This document shows positions 10,313 through 20,780 of a DNA stretch of 64,000 nucleotides, piece after piece. Every line of letters starts with the position of its first letter. The first letter of the stretch is position 1. A program made the translations under genes and the position numbers. The notes below the pieces were generated by a model that saw only the letters and a list, made by a program, of their open reading frames with translations, ran no database searches and had not been told where the DNA came from. This stretch comes from Melampsora larici-populina 98AG31 (Eukaryota > Basidiomycota > Pucciniomycetes > Pucciniales > Melampsoraceae), in assembly GCF_000204055.1 (NCBI RefSeq), contig NW_006768769.1, forward strand, positions 1,441,677 to 1,505,676. The letters are read 5' to 3'.

Positions 10313-13300
10313 CTACTTCCTCCGTGTCCTTTTATACCTATCTTCAGCCTTAGGATATTTCCTGTTAAAATTGATTACCATTTCTTGAGCATTCTTCACT
10401 CCTTCCTCCGGTTCCCATGAGTCATGTTCTTCCCCATATCCCTTCCAACTTATTAAATACTCAATATTATTCCCCTTCTTTCTTTTGTCTAATACTTCTT
10501 CTACTTCATATTCTTCATCATCATTCAATATAATAGGTGGTGGTTGTATTTTATCTTGACCTTGAATCTTGCTTTTCTCAAATCTTCGTAGTAAATTAAC
10601 GTGAAAAACTGGATGTATCTTGCTCATTGATTTCGGTAAGCTGATTTTGTAAGCATTTTTTGACACACATGACAATATTGAAAAGGGTCCAAGCCACCTA
10701 TGTGCAAATTTTGCCGTCGGTCTGGTAGTTGATATATGTTTACCATTGAGCCATACCTTTTTGCCTTTCTTCCATATCGGAGTTGGACGTATCTTTTCGT
10801 CGTATTTTGATTTCATCATTTCTTGCGTCAAAGCCATTGCATCCTTGATTTCTCTTTGAACATCCTTGATTTGTTCTATTCGTTGTTCTACTAAAGGTAA
10901 GCACTGCTCACTCGCAGGAACGTCAGTGAAATTTACATCAAAGCCATAGTTTGCTTTGAATGGAGATACTCCTATTGCCGAATGTTGATTGTTGTTATAC
11001 GAGAATTCAGCAAAGGGTAGCAGTTCATACCAATTGTCCTGTTTGTACGACGTGAAATGCCTAATAAACAATTCGACAGCTTTATTTGTGATCTCTGACT
11101 GTCCATCAGTTTGAGGATGGAACGCCATTGATGCCTGAGTTGTGATACCAAGTCTTCTGTTGAAATCTCTCGTAATGCGTGAAATGAATATATTTCCTCT
11201 ATCAGAGGTGATGGTCCTTGGTGTTCCGTGTAGGCGCCATACTTCTTTGACCATCAGTCTTGCAAGTTCATCTGATTTCATATTCTTGGTGCATGCAATA
11301 AAATGCGCCATCTTCGTTAGGCGGTCTACGACCGTCAGGATGCTGTCAAAGCCATTTGAGGTGGGTAAATCAGTTATCAAATCGTAACATATGTCAAGCC
11401 ATGGTCCTTGAGGGATTGGGAAAGGTTGTAAACTGCCAAACGGTTTCTCAGTTCGGGACTTTACCCTCTGACACGAGCCACATCCATTGACATAGTTGTT
11501 TACAAACGCTTTCATCGATGGCCAGTGGTATGCTCTCTTGACCAACGCCAGTGTCCTCATTCGGCCCGGATGCCCTGCAAGTTTACTATCATGCCTTGAA
11601 CGTAAGATCAGTAATTTCAGCGAGTTGTCGTTTGGTACTACAACCTTATTTTTGAAATACAAGACGTTGTCGATTAACGTATAGCCTTTCAAGAGCTTGG
11701 AATTCGGCATGTCTTCACAAAGATTCATAAGTTCCTTAACTTTCGCATCCTCTCCCGATTTGCTTCGTATTAATTTGAGTAATTCTGAATCTTTGATAAT
11801 TCTTGATTCTGTCGTTTGTTCTTCAGTTTCGTCTTGCATCAATTCATGTGATTCTTCAGTTTCCTCGTTCTCAAACCACATGTCTGCCAATTCCAGTTTA
11901 TCTACAAAGGCGTCATCGGGTAGGTTTTCTGGTTTGAGTAGCTGACTGAATGTGAGTTTAGTTCCTTCAGCAGGCATCAAATCCGGCCTCCGCGACAGTG
12001 CATCCGGCTTCGTTGATTGCCTTCCAGGTCGAAATCGAATTTCGAAATCGAAGCTTCCAAGGATTTCGGCCCATCTGGCCTGACGTCTCGTCAATTCTTT
12101 TGTCGTCATCAAGGATTGCAGGTTCTTATGATCAGTATAAACTATTACGTTGAGCCTATTTGGGTTACCTTCGAGGTACTGACGCCACTCTTTAAACGAG
12201 GCTACCACAGCTAGCAGTTCCTTATCAAATATCTCGTAATTTCTTTCTGCTTGAATCAATGAGCGAGAGAGATATGCTACTGGGTGAAGTTCATGATCGT
12301 CGTCGGAAACTTGTGAAAGGACTGCTCCTAGCGCATAGTCCGAGCAATCACATTCCAAGATGAAGGGTTTATATGGATCAGCTATACGTCACACTGGTGC
12401 CGTTGTGAACGCACTCTTCAGAGATTCGAAGGCTCTATTCCGTTCGTCATTCCAGTGGAACTCAACTCCTTTCTGAGATAATTCATGCAGTGGTCGTGCC
12501 ATTTTCGAAAATTGGTCTATAAATCGACGATAGAAGTTAGCAAATCCTAGGAAGGTTTGAGTTTCAGATACGCTTTTTGGGGTGGGCCAATCTTTAACTG
12601 CTTTCACTTTGCTTTCGTCCATCCTAATTTGATTTCTTGATATAATTAATCCTAAATACGATATTTCTCTTTGTGAAAATTTGCATTTTTCAGGTTTCAG
12701 CCATACATTTTGCTTCTTCAGGATATCTAAAACCTCCTTTACTACCGCCTTATGATCTACTCCAGGTCCAGTATAAATCAGAATATCATCTTGGTATGCT
12801 GCTACATCTTTGCCTATATGATTTTTCAATATATCTTGAATAAAGTACTGAAAAAATCCTGGGGCACCTGTTGGTCCAAAAGGCATTACCAGCGGTTCAA
12901 ATTGACCTGACTTGCATATGAAGGCAAGTTTTGCTTCATCACCCTCTCTAACTTGTAAGTTGTTGTAACCGTTCCGCATGTCGAGACTGGTGAACTCGTC
13001 GGCATTGAGTAAACTATCAATAAGTTCCATTGTTAGTGGTAATGGATACTTATTCTTGATGGTGACTGCATTCAGCTTCCGGTAGTCGAAACATGGCCTC
13101 AGGTTGCCATCTTTCTTCCCTGTGAAGAGTACCGGCGCCGCCCACGGAGATGTTGTCCTACGAATGGTTCCATTTGTTAGTCCTTTCTCTAACATCTCAT
13201 TTAATACTTCAGTTTCTTTAGGTGATAATGGAATGATCTTTCCCGCTTGAGGTACTGCTCCTGGATCTACTCTGAAATCGTAAGGACGGTGAGGCGGGAG

Positions 13301-14425
13301 AATGTTTGAATTGCTCTTTTCAAACATGTGTAGGTATTCATGATAGCATTCCGGCACTAGTTCCGCCGCTGACTTCATAGGTGCATTCTTTGTCTGATCT
13401 GCTGCAATTCTGGCTGATAGGTTCCACGAGGTCTTTGCTGCGTCAATCATGGCACTTGTGGGCTGGAGAGATCGGCGTAAATCTTGCATGGTCTTAGTTG
13501 CCATTGTTGACATCGGGCGAGTTCTCCTGGTAGCTGACTGTAATCGAAAGGGAAAACGCTTGCCAGCTAATTCATGAGTCTTTGAAAAGGAGCTTGTACA
13601 CGTACTCTGCGGGGGTTTAATTGAGCTTCCATGAAGGATCTCTACCCCCTTGCCAATTTGCCTCGCTTGCCTCATCGGCTCCATGTCCTTATGGTCCAAC
13701 GTGGTGTTTTTCGGCTCAGGCAACACTGTTTCCTCAACAGTGGCAGTTGGTGTATCGGTTGTTTCATTCCTATCGCTGTCTATAAAGTTTTCTAGAAGGC
13801 GTTCCTGCTTGCTCATTTTTTCTTTGGAATCTGAAGTCTTAAGCGAATTGTACTCACATTGCGGGGGTGTTAATGAGCATTGTAGCTCCACCCCCTTGTT
13901 AAGAATCCTAGCTTGCCCATTTGTTTCCGTCTCTCGGTTCATTTGGGCTTGTTGCGGTCTTAACAAAGTCGATTCGGCGACTGCAATGAAGGTGCTTTCG
14001 TTCAGCAATTTGCCATTACTCCAATCAATGATGTGATGGTTGTTCTTGATCCAGGGCATTCCTAAGATTAAATCATACTTGTCTCTTAGTTGGGTAACAA
14101 TGAACGTCGTGGGAGGAGCTTTGGTGGAGTTGACGTGAAAATCTCCGGTGTGAGTTATCGCAGATTCATGACCACTGAAACTTGTCACTTTTCGAACTTG
14201 TGATTAAAGCTCAATGTGAAGGTGGTGTTTGGTGACAAAGCTTTCACTGATGGCTTCATGTGTAGCACCACTGTCAATCAGTGCTTGTGCAGGGGTCGTT
14301 GTGGCATTTTTAATATCAACAATAGTAACAAGGTCTATAATTCTCGTGTCTTTAATTTCAAGTGAATTGATGTTACTAAAGTCTACAATTAAATTGGATT
14401 TGCTCGGGGGAGGCACAACTAGCAC
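10313..14425 (-). pseudogene. pol: Ty3 pol polyprotein (PR-RT-RH-IN-chromodomain) with two stops
   Basis: One frame runs from 14425 to the stop at 10315-10313 and lies in the -1 frame relative to gag, with a short overlap. Protease: ALIDSGATH. Reverse transcriptase: LRPCFDYRKLN and the catalytic YQDD box. The usual FGLxNAPxxFQ block reads FGPTGAPGFFQ here. RNase H: ECDCSDYALGAVLS. Integrase: an HHCC finger (HPGRMRTL...CGSCQ), then Asp in LITDLP, Asp in TSDRG and Glu in TDGQSE. The last about 60 residues form a chromodomain (EYEVEEVLDKR...YLISWKGYGEEHDSWEPEE). In-frame TAA at 14206-14204 (just after the protease) and TGA at 12391-12389 (between RT and RNase H) break it. Expression would require a frameshift from gag, as in other Ty3 elements. 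Confidence 0.9.
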
Positions 14426-15552
14426 TCCCGAGCATCGCCATTTTTTGACCCCTCAGACCTTCCTTCTACTTTCTCTTCATCTTTAACTCCATCTAATTCT
14501 GCAACTCTATGTTTGAATCTTCCATACCCTCCATAACCTCTTCCTCTCCAATTCCCCCTTCCTCCTCTTCTACTTTTTTCATTTCGTTCAGTACAATCTC
14601 CAATATAGTGATCCGTTTTACCACATCTGTAGCACGCTCCCACTGCTCCTCTACGCCTATACTTGTCATTTGTTATGTTCAGTCGGCAGGCTGAACAGTC
14701 CATCGCATCGGGATCAACAGATGTCGCAGTCGGGGAATTGGAAGTTGAAGCAGCAGGATAGCGAAGTAGGTCCGGGGTACGCTTGTGAAGTTTATTGCCC
14801 AGTTTAATTGCAAATTTGGACATTTCTTCTACATCGGTGAATTCTTCCTTTACCATGAATAATGCAACTTCATCTTTTAAGCCTTGTTCGAAATGAGATA
14901 CTAATATGTTTTCAGGCCATTTGATAACTAACGATAATTCCGAAAATTTGATCCAGTAATCCGCTACTGACTTAGTTTGCTTCAATGCACAGAACTCTCT
15001 TTCAGCTTTAGCAACTCTCTCCGAGTCGAAGAATTTAGCTTTAAACGAATCAACAAATTTACTCCATGTAACTTGGCCCATCTGAGTTGAATCTAACAGA
15101 CGATCAATGAGAGATTGAGCCCATACACTAGCTTTCCCCGTTAAATACGACAATGCGAAAGCCACCTGGGCTTGTTCATTAATGAACGCAGCGTGATTCA
15201 TCTGCATGTAAAGGCTGATTTGATTCATGAACACTTCTGCCTTCTGGCCTTTCGTTCCTTCGAATTTATCCGGAGTTGCGATCTTTGGAGGTTTCACGTG
15301 TTGAGCCGGGGCTTGTTGTACTAGAATTGGAGTCGGGATTACAGCCGGGTGAGGTGTTGTATTGCCAGTATCAGGCAGAACTGGTTTGTCGATGTCAATA
15401 CTACTGGGATTGTTGTTCAGATTCCGTTCGACACTCAATTTAAGTTCTGCCCATCTATTTTCAGCCTCCATTCTTAATCTTTTCTCCTCCTCTAAACTCG
15501 CAGCCATTTCATCCATTCTATTCATTACAGCATCCATATCAAAATTTGACAT
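14419..15552 (-). CDS. gag: Ty3 gag, capsid and nucleocapsid precursor
   Basis: 377 residues. It has an N-terminal coiled-coil-like charged region, a central capsid-type domain (FEGTKGQKAEVFMNQISLYM, then a region ending in CALKQTKSVADY typical of retrotransposon gag), and a CCHC zinc knuckle CYRCGKTDHYIGDC at about residues 307-320. A Gly/Arg-rich RNA-binding tail follows. It forms the virus-like particle that packages element RNA. The frame is fully open. The pol frame overlaps its 3' end in -1. Confidence 0.92.
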   Translation of the reverse strand: MSNFDMDAVMNRMDEMAASLEEEKRLRMEAENRWAELKLSVERNLNNNPSSIDIDKPVLPDTGNTTPHPAVIPTPILVQQAPAQHVKPPKIATPDKFEGTKGQKAEVFMNQISLYMQMNHAAFINEQAQVAFALSYLTGKASVWAQSLIDRLLDSTQMGQVTWSKFVDSFKAKFFDSERVAKAEREFCALKQTKSVADYWIKFSELSLVIKWPENILVSHFEQGLKDEVALFMVKEEFTDVEEMSKFAIKLGNKLHKRTPDLLRYPAASTSNSPTATSVDPDAMDCSACRLNITNDKYRRRGAVGACYRCGKTDHYIGDCTERNEKSRRGGRGNWRGRGYGGYGRFKHRVAELDGVKDEEKVEGRSEGSKNGDAREC

Positions 15553-15924
15553 TGTATCGTGGAATGATTCCTCTTTACTAGAATCGTTTCGTCCTGAACT
15601 TGAAGGACTGTTGGGTAATGTGAAGTTAGGCGTGATGGCGTTTAAAATAAGGTTTTAAGGTTTAGAGTTTCGTGCGGGGTATCGCAAGATCGTCGATACG
15701 TCGGAGATAGAGTGAATTCAATAAATTATACTGAATTGCTTTTGATTCTAGATTCTTATTACTCTTCGCTATCTTTCTTTGATTTATACTCTTTTCAATT
15801 TCTTCTTTTCTTTCAATCTTCTTTTAATTTTAATTTTTTCTTCTTTCTTCTTTTCTTCTTTCTTTTTAATTTCCTTGATGATCTTCTGTACTTGAGTTCT
15901 TCCCTTGGATCCTAAGATGTATAG

Positions 15925-15934
15925 ACTTAGCAAT
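15925..15934 (-). promoter_or_regulatory. Primer binding site, probably self-primed
   Basis: Read on the minus strand, ATTGCTAAGT begins one base after the 5' LTR. It is the exact 10-nt reverse complement of ACTTAGCAAT inside the LTR (16013-16004). In Tf1/sushi-type chromoviruses the 5' end of the transcript folds back to prime reverse transcription at this place. I see no match to the usual initiator-tRNA-Met primer site. Confidence 0.7.
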
Positions 15935-15935
15935 A

Positions 15936-16106
15936 TGATATGACTTGAGAGGACTGAAGGATGCAAGAGAAGGCTCAGAAGGTACTCTAGTACTGATGAT
16001 TAGATTGCTAAGTGAGGAAGCACTATCTGTGCGCTGAGCCAAGTATAATAAGAACTGCTAAGTACATAAGTGTCTAAGTACTCGTAGCGCTACATGGGTC
16101 GTAACA
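15936..16106 (-). repeat. 5' LTR of the Ty3 retrotransposon
   Basis: 171 bp, TG...CA, with one mismatch to the 3' LTR. On the minus strand a TATTATA box (16050-16044) sits about 37 bases upstream of ACTTAGCAAT at 16013, the predicted transcript start inferred from the self-priming match. AAGAG target duplication lies on the outer side. Confidence 0.93.
16044..16050 (-). promoter_or_regulatory. TATA box of the Ty3 promoter
   Basis: TATTATA in the 5' LTR on the minus strand, about 35 bases upstream of the inferred transcription start at 16013. The spacing is what a TATA element needs. The start itself is inferred from complementarity to the primer binding site. Confidence 0.55.
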
Positions 16107-16514
16107 AAGAGTGGATTGAAGAGGCATGATGATAACTGGGATTAAATTGAATGAACTTGGAATATAGGAAAGGGCAAGATAAAGTAAAACTGGAAGATGA
16201 AAAAAAATGAGATAAGAGTTGATTTGACTGCGAATGAGGGATTGTAGGAGTGAAAGAAAGGAAGAATCGCTTGAACTGGAAGTTCGAAAGGTGTCCTTGG
16301 CATTTGAGCAAGGCACTCGCGCAAGGGGTGGTTTTGAAGATCGAGTTGATTGGGTCATTGAGTCTAGTTTGATCATGACTGCTGGTTTTGATGTTTATTG
16401 GTGGGGGATATAGAAGAACTGACGAATTCGGATGCAGGTTGAGCTAAGTAAGGGGTTTCGAGGAAGTATTTGACCAACTTGGGAATGGTCGAGCGAGGAA
16501 GGATGAAGGTTGTG

Positions 16515-16538
16515 GTGCCCTCGAACCCACGAGGGCAC
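16515..16538. repeat. Perfect short hairpin inside the hAT element
   Basis: GTGCCCTCG (16515-16523) and CGAGGGCAC (16530-16538) pair perfectly around a 6-nt loop. It lies upstream of the transposase start, between the coding region and the subterminal repeats. Its role is unknown. Confidence 0.5.
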
Positions 16539-16549
16539 AAAACTATGTT

Positions 16550-16783
16550 CCAGGCGCTGAAAACGCTGAAACAGCTGTATGAGCGCCCGCAGCACCTGGA
16601 GCGCTGCGTAATTAAATAAACCCCAAAACTGTTTTTGAAAAGCGCTGCTTCAAAAACGCTGCAAATATTTCAGAGATCTGAAGCGTGGCTGGCAGCCGCT
16701 GAGCTGAAAAACCACGAAGCGCAGCTTAAAGAGCTGCGCTTCAGCTGCGCTCCAGCTTTTCCTTGCGCTGCTGGACCGGTGTT
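16550..16783. repeat. Right subterminal AGCGCTG repeat cluster of the hAT element
   Basis: Many GCGCTG, AGCGCAG and GCTGCGC motifs in both orientations, mirroring the cluster at 6225-6435. The motif density rises towards the terminus, as expected for transposase binding arrays. Confidence 0.65.
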
Positions 16784-16791
16784 GTCACAAG

Positions 16792-18031
16792 TCTCACTTC
16801 TGGGCGCTTCCTAGTATCCCCATTTCTTTTCTGTGAGCTTCTGAATTACCATATATATAATTGTACATCTCATCACCTTTTGTAGGCTTTTGACAGCAAA
16901 ATTATTTACTAGAATTTAGAGTGTAAGCCTTGTATCTTTATTATATTCAGGTAACAACTAGTGATACTTGGAATTTTCAATATTTGACCCTTATATTTCT
17001 CTTCAGTATAATTTTTCTGAGTTTTGGTTGACTCATGCTCATTTTGGTTGTTTGTTTTGGTGCCTGAGTGCGCCCAGATAAGTCTACTATTGAAATTGGT
17101 GTCCTCTTCTTTCCGTGTTCTCATTAATCCAAAGACTTGAAGGTCTTAAGTTTAATTTTTATAGTCATCAGTCCCTTATCTGGAAGGATATTTATTTTGT
17201 TTGAAGTCTTTCACTCACCACTCAAGACTTATTCTTGATCTTTTGTGGTTGTTTTGTTTTCAGTTGTCTTCATTCCTGCCCTTTTCAGCTCTGCTTTAAG
17301 CCAGTTCTGAAAGAGTTCAACAACACAACTTGGGGTTGCCCTCTTTAGATGTGTGCCAAATATACTCTGTCTGCTCCCTGGTAAAATTCAAACCACAGGT
17401 GGGAGTAGACACAACACGCAAACCCTGCTGCCTCAGTCTGGTAAAACTTCACTGGGATGATACAGCTGCGCTGCGCAGTTTTCACTGTGGGACGTCCCAC
17501 CATTGTCCAATTGAGGGCACCCCAGCGGGAACCCTGGGTTGTAGTGAGCCTTCAATGTACATATATCTAACATATCCCTTTCTGGGTGTTTGATCTCAGC
17601 CTTCCCAGCCCATTTCAACCAGTTTCACTCTCTGCTTATTGATTAGGAAAGCAGTCACAATGGGGCAATGCAGGATGGACGTAAGTACAAGTTAAGCTTA
17701 GGTCTTAGGTGAGCTCAGGTGGTCTCAATAAAAGACTGATCAACCACCAAAAGGGTATTGAGGTGTCTTGTAAGTGTGAAGTTCCTGTTACAGAAAGTTG
17801 TGTGCTTAAAAAGCACCTTCACTCACCTTTGGAAGTTGATTCCCTTGTCCTCATCAAGACCCATAAAAACCTTCCTATCTCAAACAGTTTGACTCTGAAT
17901 CAAACTTTATCACCCAGCATGTTTTTCTTCAAGGTATTCCTTGTTGCTGTCCTAACAGGCAAGTGACTCAACATTTGCCTCCCTGTTGTTCTGAAATGAC
18001 ACTGTGTTTATTGACAGAATCAACGGGAACA
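16792..18031. other. Intergenic, no gene recognised
   Basis: Mostly AT-rich with no convincing open frame. A GC-richer patch at 17455-17545 contains CTGCGCTGCGCAG and the palindrome GGGACGTCCC and may be a fragment of a mobile element. Confidence 0.4.
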
Positions 18032-18185
18032 ACCTGGACAGACAGGTGTGAGTTTTGAGTGTACTCAAAGAAACTCAGAAGTGATGAAAAGGGCAGATGA
18101 ATCAATGCCTTACCTGGACAGACAGGAGTGAGTTTTGAGTGTACTCAAAGAGACTCAGAAGTGATGAAAAGGGTGGATGAATCAA
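18032..18185. repeat. 80-bp tandem duplication
   Basis: Two units of about 74 bp (18032-18105 and 18112-18185) start ACCTGGACAGACAGG and are offset by 80 bp, with only a few substitutions. They are non-coding in context. Confidence 0.8.
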
Positions 18186-18203
18186 CTAAAGGGATCTCAG
18201 ATC

Positions 18204-18503
18204 CCTGATCAGATCAATAACAACACAAGTTCAGTCAGATAGTCTTAAAGGAGAAAGAATGATCCGGAGAGATATGTGATGATGAGGTGTTGTAGTTGAG
18301 GAAGTTAATAATAGATGATTATTTCTTTTATCAAGCAAAACCAAATATAAAGCATGAAAGCGAAATTGACAACAAAGATTAACTCATACCTGATCAGATC
18401 AATAACAACACAAGTTCAGTCAGATAGTCTTAAAGGAGAAAGAATGATCTGGAGAGATATGTGATGATGAGGTGTTGTAGTTGAGGAAGTTAATAATAGA
18501 TGA
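18204..18503. repeat. 115-bp direct repeat, period 185
   Basis: 18204-18318 and 18389-18503 begin CCTGATCAGATCAATAACAA and appear to differ at one position (GATCCGG versus GATCTGG). It follows directly after the 80-bp tandem repeat, so this locus has duplicated twice. No coding content. Confidence 0.85.
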
Positions 18504-20780
18504 AGAAAAAGAAACTTCCTCAGATCAGGAATTGATAAGCTAGATCATGCGGTTCAATTAGTGGTTAGGTTAACTAGACAAAAGGTTGTGAGTAAAAACC
18601 ATGAACAAACTACATTGTTTTGTAAGTCAATTATAAGCGCGCAAACAATAGAAAAGAAAGAGATAACAAGATAAATTTAAGTAACACATAATGTAGTAGT
18701 TTGGTTCCAACATCAACACCTTACCTGCAAGTAAGCAGGAGAAACAAGAAATGTGGTAGGGAGGCCTATAAGGACCAGTGAGTACCTGTCCAGGTGAAAA
18801 ACATAGAAGACGTAAACGAGAAGAAAAAGAAGAACTCACTCTAAGCATCCAGGTTCCACATGGTGAAGGAAGAACCTGGAGCTCAAGGGGGAGTGTGTAT
18901 ATAAGAGAAAAACTTTGCACACACACAAGAATCTTGAAGTAAGGGGTCACAGCCACATCCAAATTGGGAAAGACTAATAACGTGAATGAATGAAAACTTC
19001 TTCTCCTCCTCGCTACACAAAACCAAAAAAGGAAATAACAACACAAACACTTCCACCATGCTCATTCCCAAAAGGGAACAAAACAAAACACTGCACTTCA
19101 CAACCTGATCACTACTACGTCTACCCCATGAGCTCGTGATGGACTTGAAGCAGTTCGATTAATATCATAACATGTTCATCTCCACTCAAGCAAATCCATC
19201 ATTTGATTTATATAGCCACCATTTCTGCTGTGTCTATCCCAGATGACCAAACATAAGCAAACCACATGCACTGTGAACATCATTCAACTTCCCCAAGTTG
19301 GAAGAGGAAAATGAGTAATAGTACAGTTTGTCATAAAAGGATCCAATACTGCACACCTGAGCCATAACACCCACACTACAGATGTGCAGCAAGCTAAGCA
19401 AATGGTTGTTTATCATGTACATACAGGTCTGCTCAGTTTTTTGCCCATCAGAAAAAATAAATCACATGTTATACCACATGTAACTTTTTTGACTCTGAAA
19501 AAAGTGTCCCAAAAATTCACTACATATAATTTTGTAGCTGCTCAGGCAATATTGTTGAAGCTATTTCTTAGTAACAGAAAGGGTGTTACATGCAGTTGAC
19601 TTAATGAGATTACATCAAAATGTTGAGTCAGTGTATGTAGTCAATCTTTTGAATGCTTTTGTCAATCTGAAAAAAGTTACAGCATGTATTACATATGAAT
19701 AACTTATCCTGATGAGCAGATAACTGAGCAGAACTGTATGTACATAATAACCACCTATTCACTGAGCCTGCTACACATATGTAGTGTGGGTGGTATGGCT
19801 CTGGTGTGAATTTATAGATCATTTTATGACAAATCATACTCCCAATCATTTTTTCCTGCCCACTTGGGGAAGTTGAATAATGTTTGCAGTGATGTCTCTT
19901 TGTTTCTTCTCAAAATCAATTTTAAATCCCGATGCTTCCTAGCGCTTGGAGTACTGAGATCATTTTATGATTTTGCTAGCAAAATTCCTCAACAACAATC
20001 TACAGATGTCAATTCTAATACCGTAGTCAAGAGAGACAGAATTTAAGTGCAAGAAACTTATGAGGATACCTTGAAGGACTTTCCCTTACCTGATTTTCAC
20101 TTGAATTGGATCAACAATGCATTCCAAATTTCCAGGCCAGGCCAGACCCAAAATCATTGCTTCCCAGACATATGTTGAGCCCTCTCCTGTCAAAATCTTA
20201 TGGGACAGGCTGTACATGGAATGCATAGGTTGTGTTGGAAATTCCTGAACTTATAAAACTAGGTCAAACTACATTTTTCACATTTTTGCAAGGTCATTCT
20301 ATGTTGGATTATGGATTTTTAATGATGAGATTAGTTCCTTATACATGGTGAAATGAAAAATCAAACTCTCACTGGCAAGATGTTACAATTATTTATCATT
20401 TTTTCATTTTCATTCAGCTTGCTTAGATGTGATCTATTCTGAGATTTACAAGGATTCTGATACCCAACACCCACAGGGTGCAATATGGACCCTAAATTGT
20501 GTTAAAAGACAATCAAGACTGTCAACGGGTATTTAGCTAACATGTGAAATGCTGTGATCTCATCTGTGATTGCTCAATGTTGTTTCATGATATCTTTTCA
20601 TTTTACTTTCCCAATTAATTTTGCCGCACATCAATCCCAATGTTTTGCTAAAAGTCTTGGTATATATATATGTGTATCTCTGTTTCATAGTTACTCTCTT
20701 TCCCCATCTGTTGGAAAGAGAGTATGTATTTCACTACCTTTTTGCTCCAGTAGTGATACCAATTTCTCAATACTGTTACA
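18504..20780. other. Intergenic, no gene recognised
   Basis: No coding region is supported; the open frames are short and uncorrelated between strands. Around 18715-18800, motifs like ACCTGCAAGTAAGCAGG and ACCTGTCCAGGTGA echo the preceding repeat unit. Confidence 0.4.

Larger units (their letters stand above)
10049..16106 (-). mobile_element. Ty3/gypsy chromodomain retrotransposon (chromovirus), nearly complete
   Basis: 6,058 bp on the minus strand: LTR, primer binding site, gag, protease, reverse transcriptase, RNase H, integrase, chromodomain, polypurine tract, LTR. The domain order with integrase after RNase H places it in Ty3/gypsy, and the C-terminal chromodomain places it among chromoviruses. 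It lies inside exon 1 of the hAT transposase with a perfect 5-bp target duplication. Pol carries two in-frame stops, so this copy is probably not autonomous. Confidence 0.95.
6568..16127 (-). pseudogene. hAT-family transposase, interrupted
   Basis: Nine exons: 16127-16107 joined across the retrotransposon to 10043-9747, then 9662-9498, 9411-8914, 8850-8638, 8511-7993, 7922-7758, 7693-7541, 7467-6922 and 6855-6568 (about 954 codons). Every exon ends in phase 0. In order: a Lys-rich basic N-terminus, a Cys/His cluster (CLHC with CH further on) resembling a BED finger, the RNase-H-like core with TTDSGSNNNT around the catalytic Asp, an acidic insert (run of seven Glu), and the C-terminal dimerisation region (YLACSGSSAAPERIFS). 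Three lesions: the 6-kb insertion after codon 7, an in-frame TGA at 7907-7905 at the start of exon 6, and a probable donor mutation (ATAAGT instead of GTAAGT at 8637-8632). With that donor unused, the region 8637-8512 reads through in frame. Confidence 0.8.
6218..16783 (-). mobile_element. hAT DNA transposon, interrupted by a Ty3 retrotransposon
   Basis: Left end CAACACTGGCACAGCTGCGC matches the reverse complement of the right end (CAACACCGGTCCAGCAGCGC) at 16 of 20 positions, and GTCACAAG flanks both sides. Subtracting the nested Ty3 element leaves about 4.5 kb, a normal autonomous hAT size. Both ends carry dense GCGCTGC/AGCGCAG subterminal repeats. In hAT elements such repeats are usually transposase binding sites. 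The element encodes one spliced transposase on the minus strand, which is now broken. Confidence 0.85.

Noticed and set aside
16511..16545. tRNA T-arm (GGGTTCGAGG)
   Set aside because: The sequence is part of a perfect 9-bp hairpin. No A box, anticodon arm or acceptor stem can be found around it.
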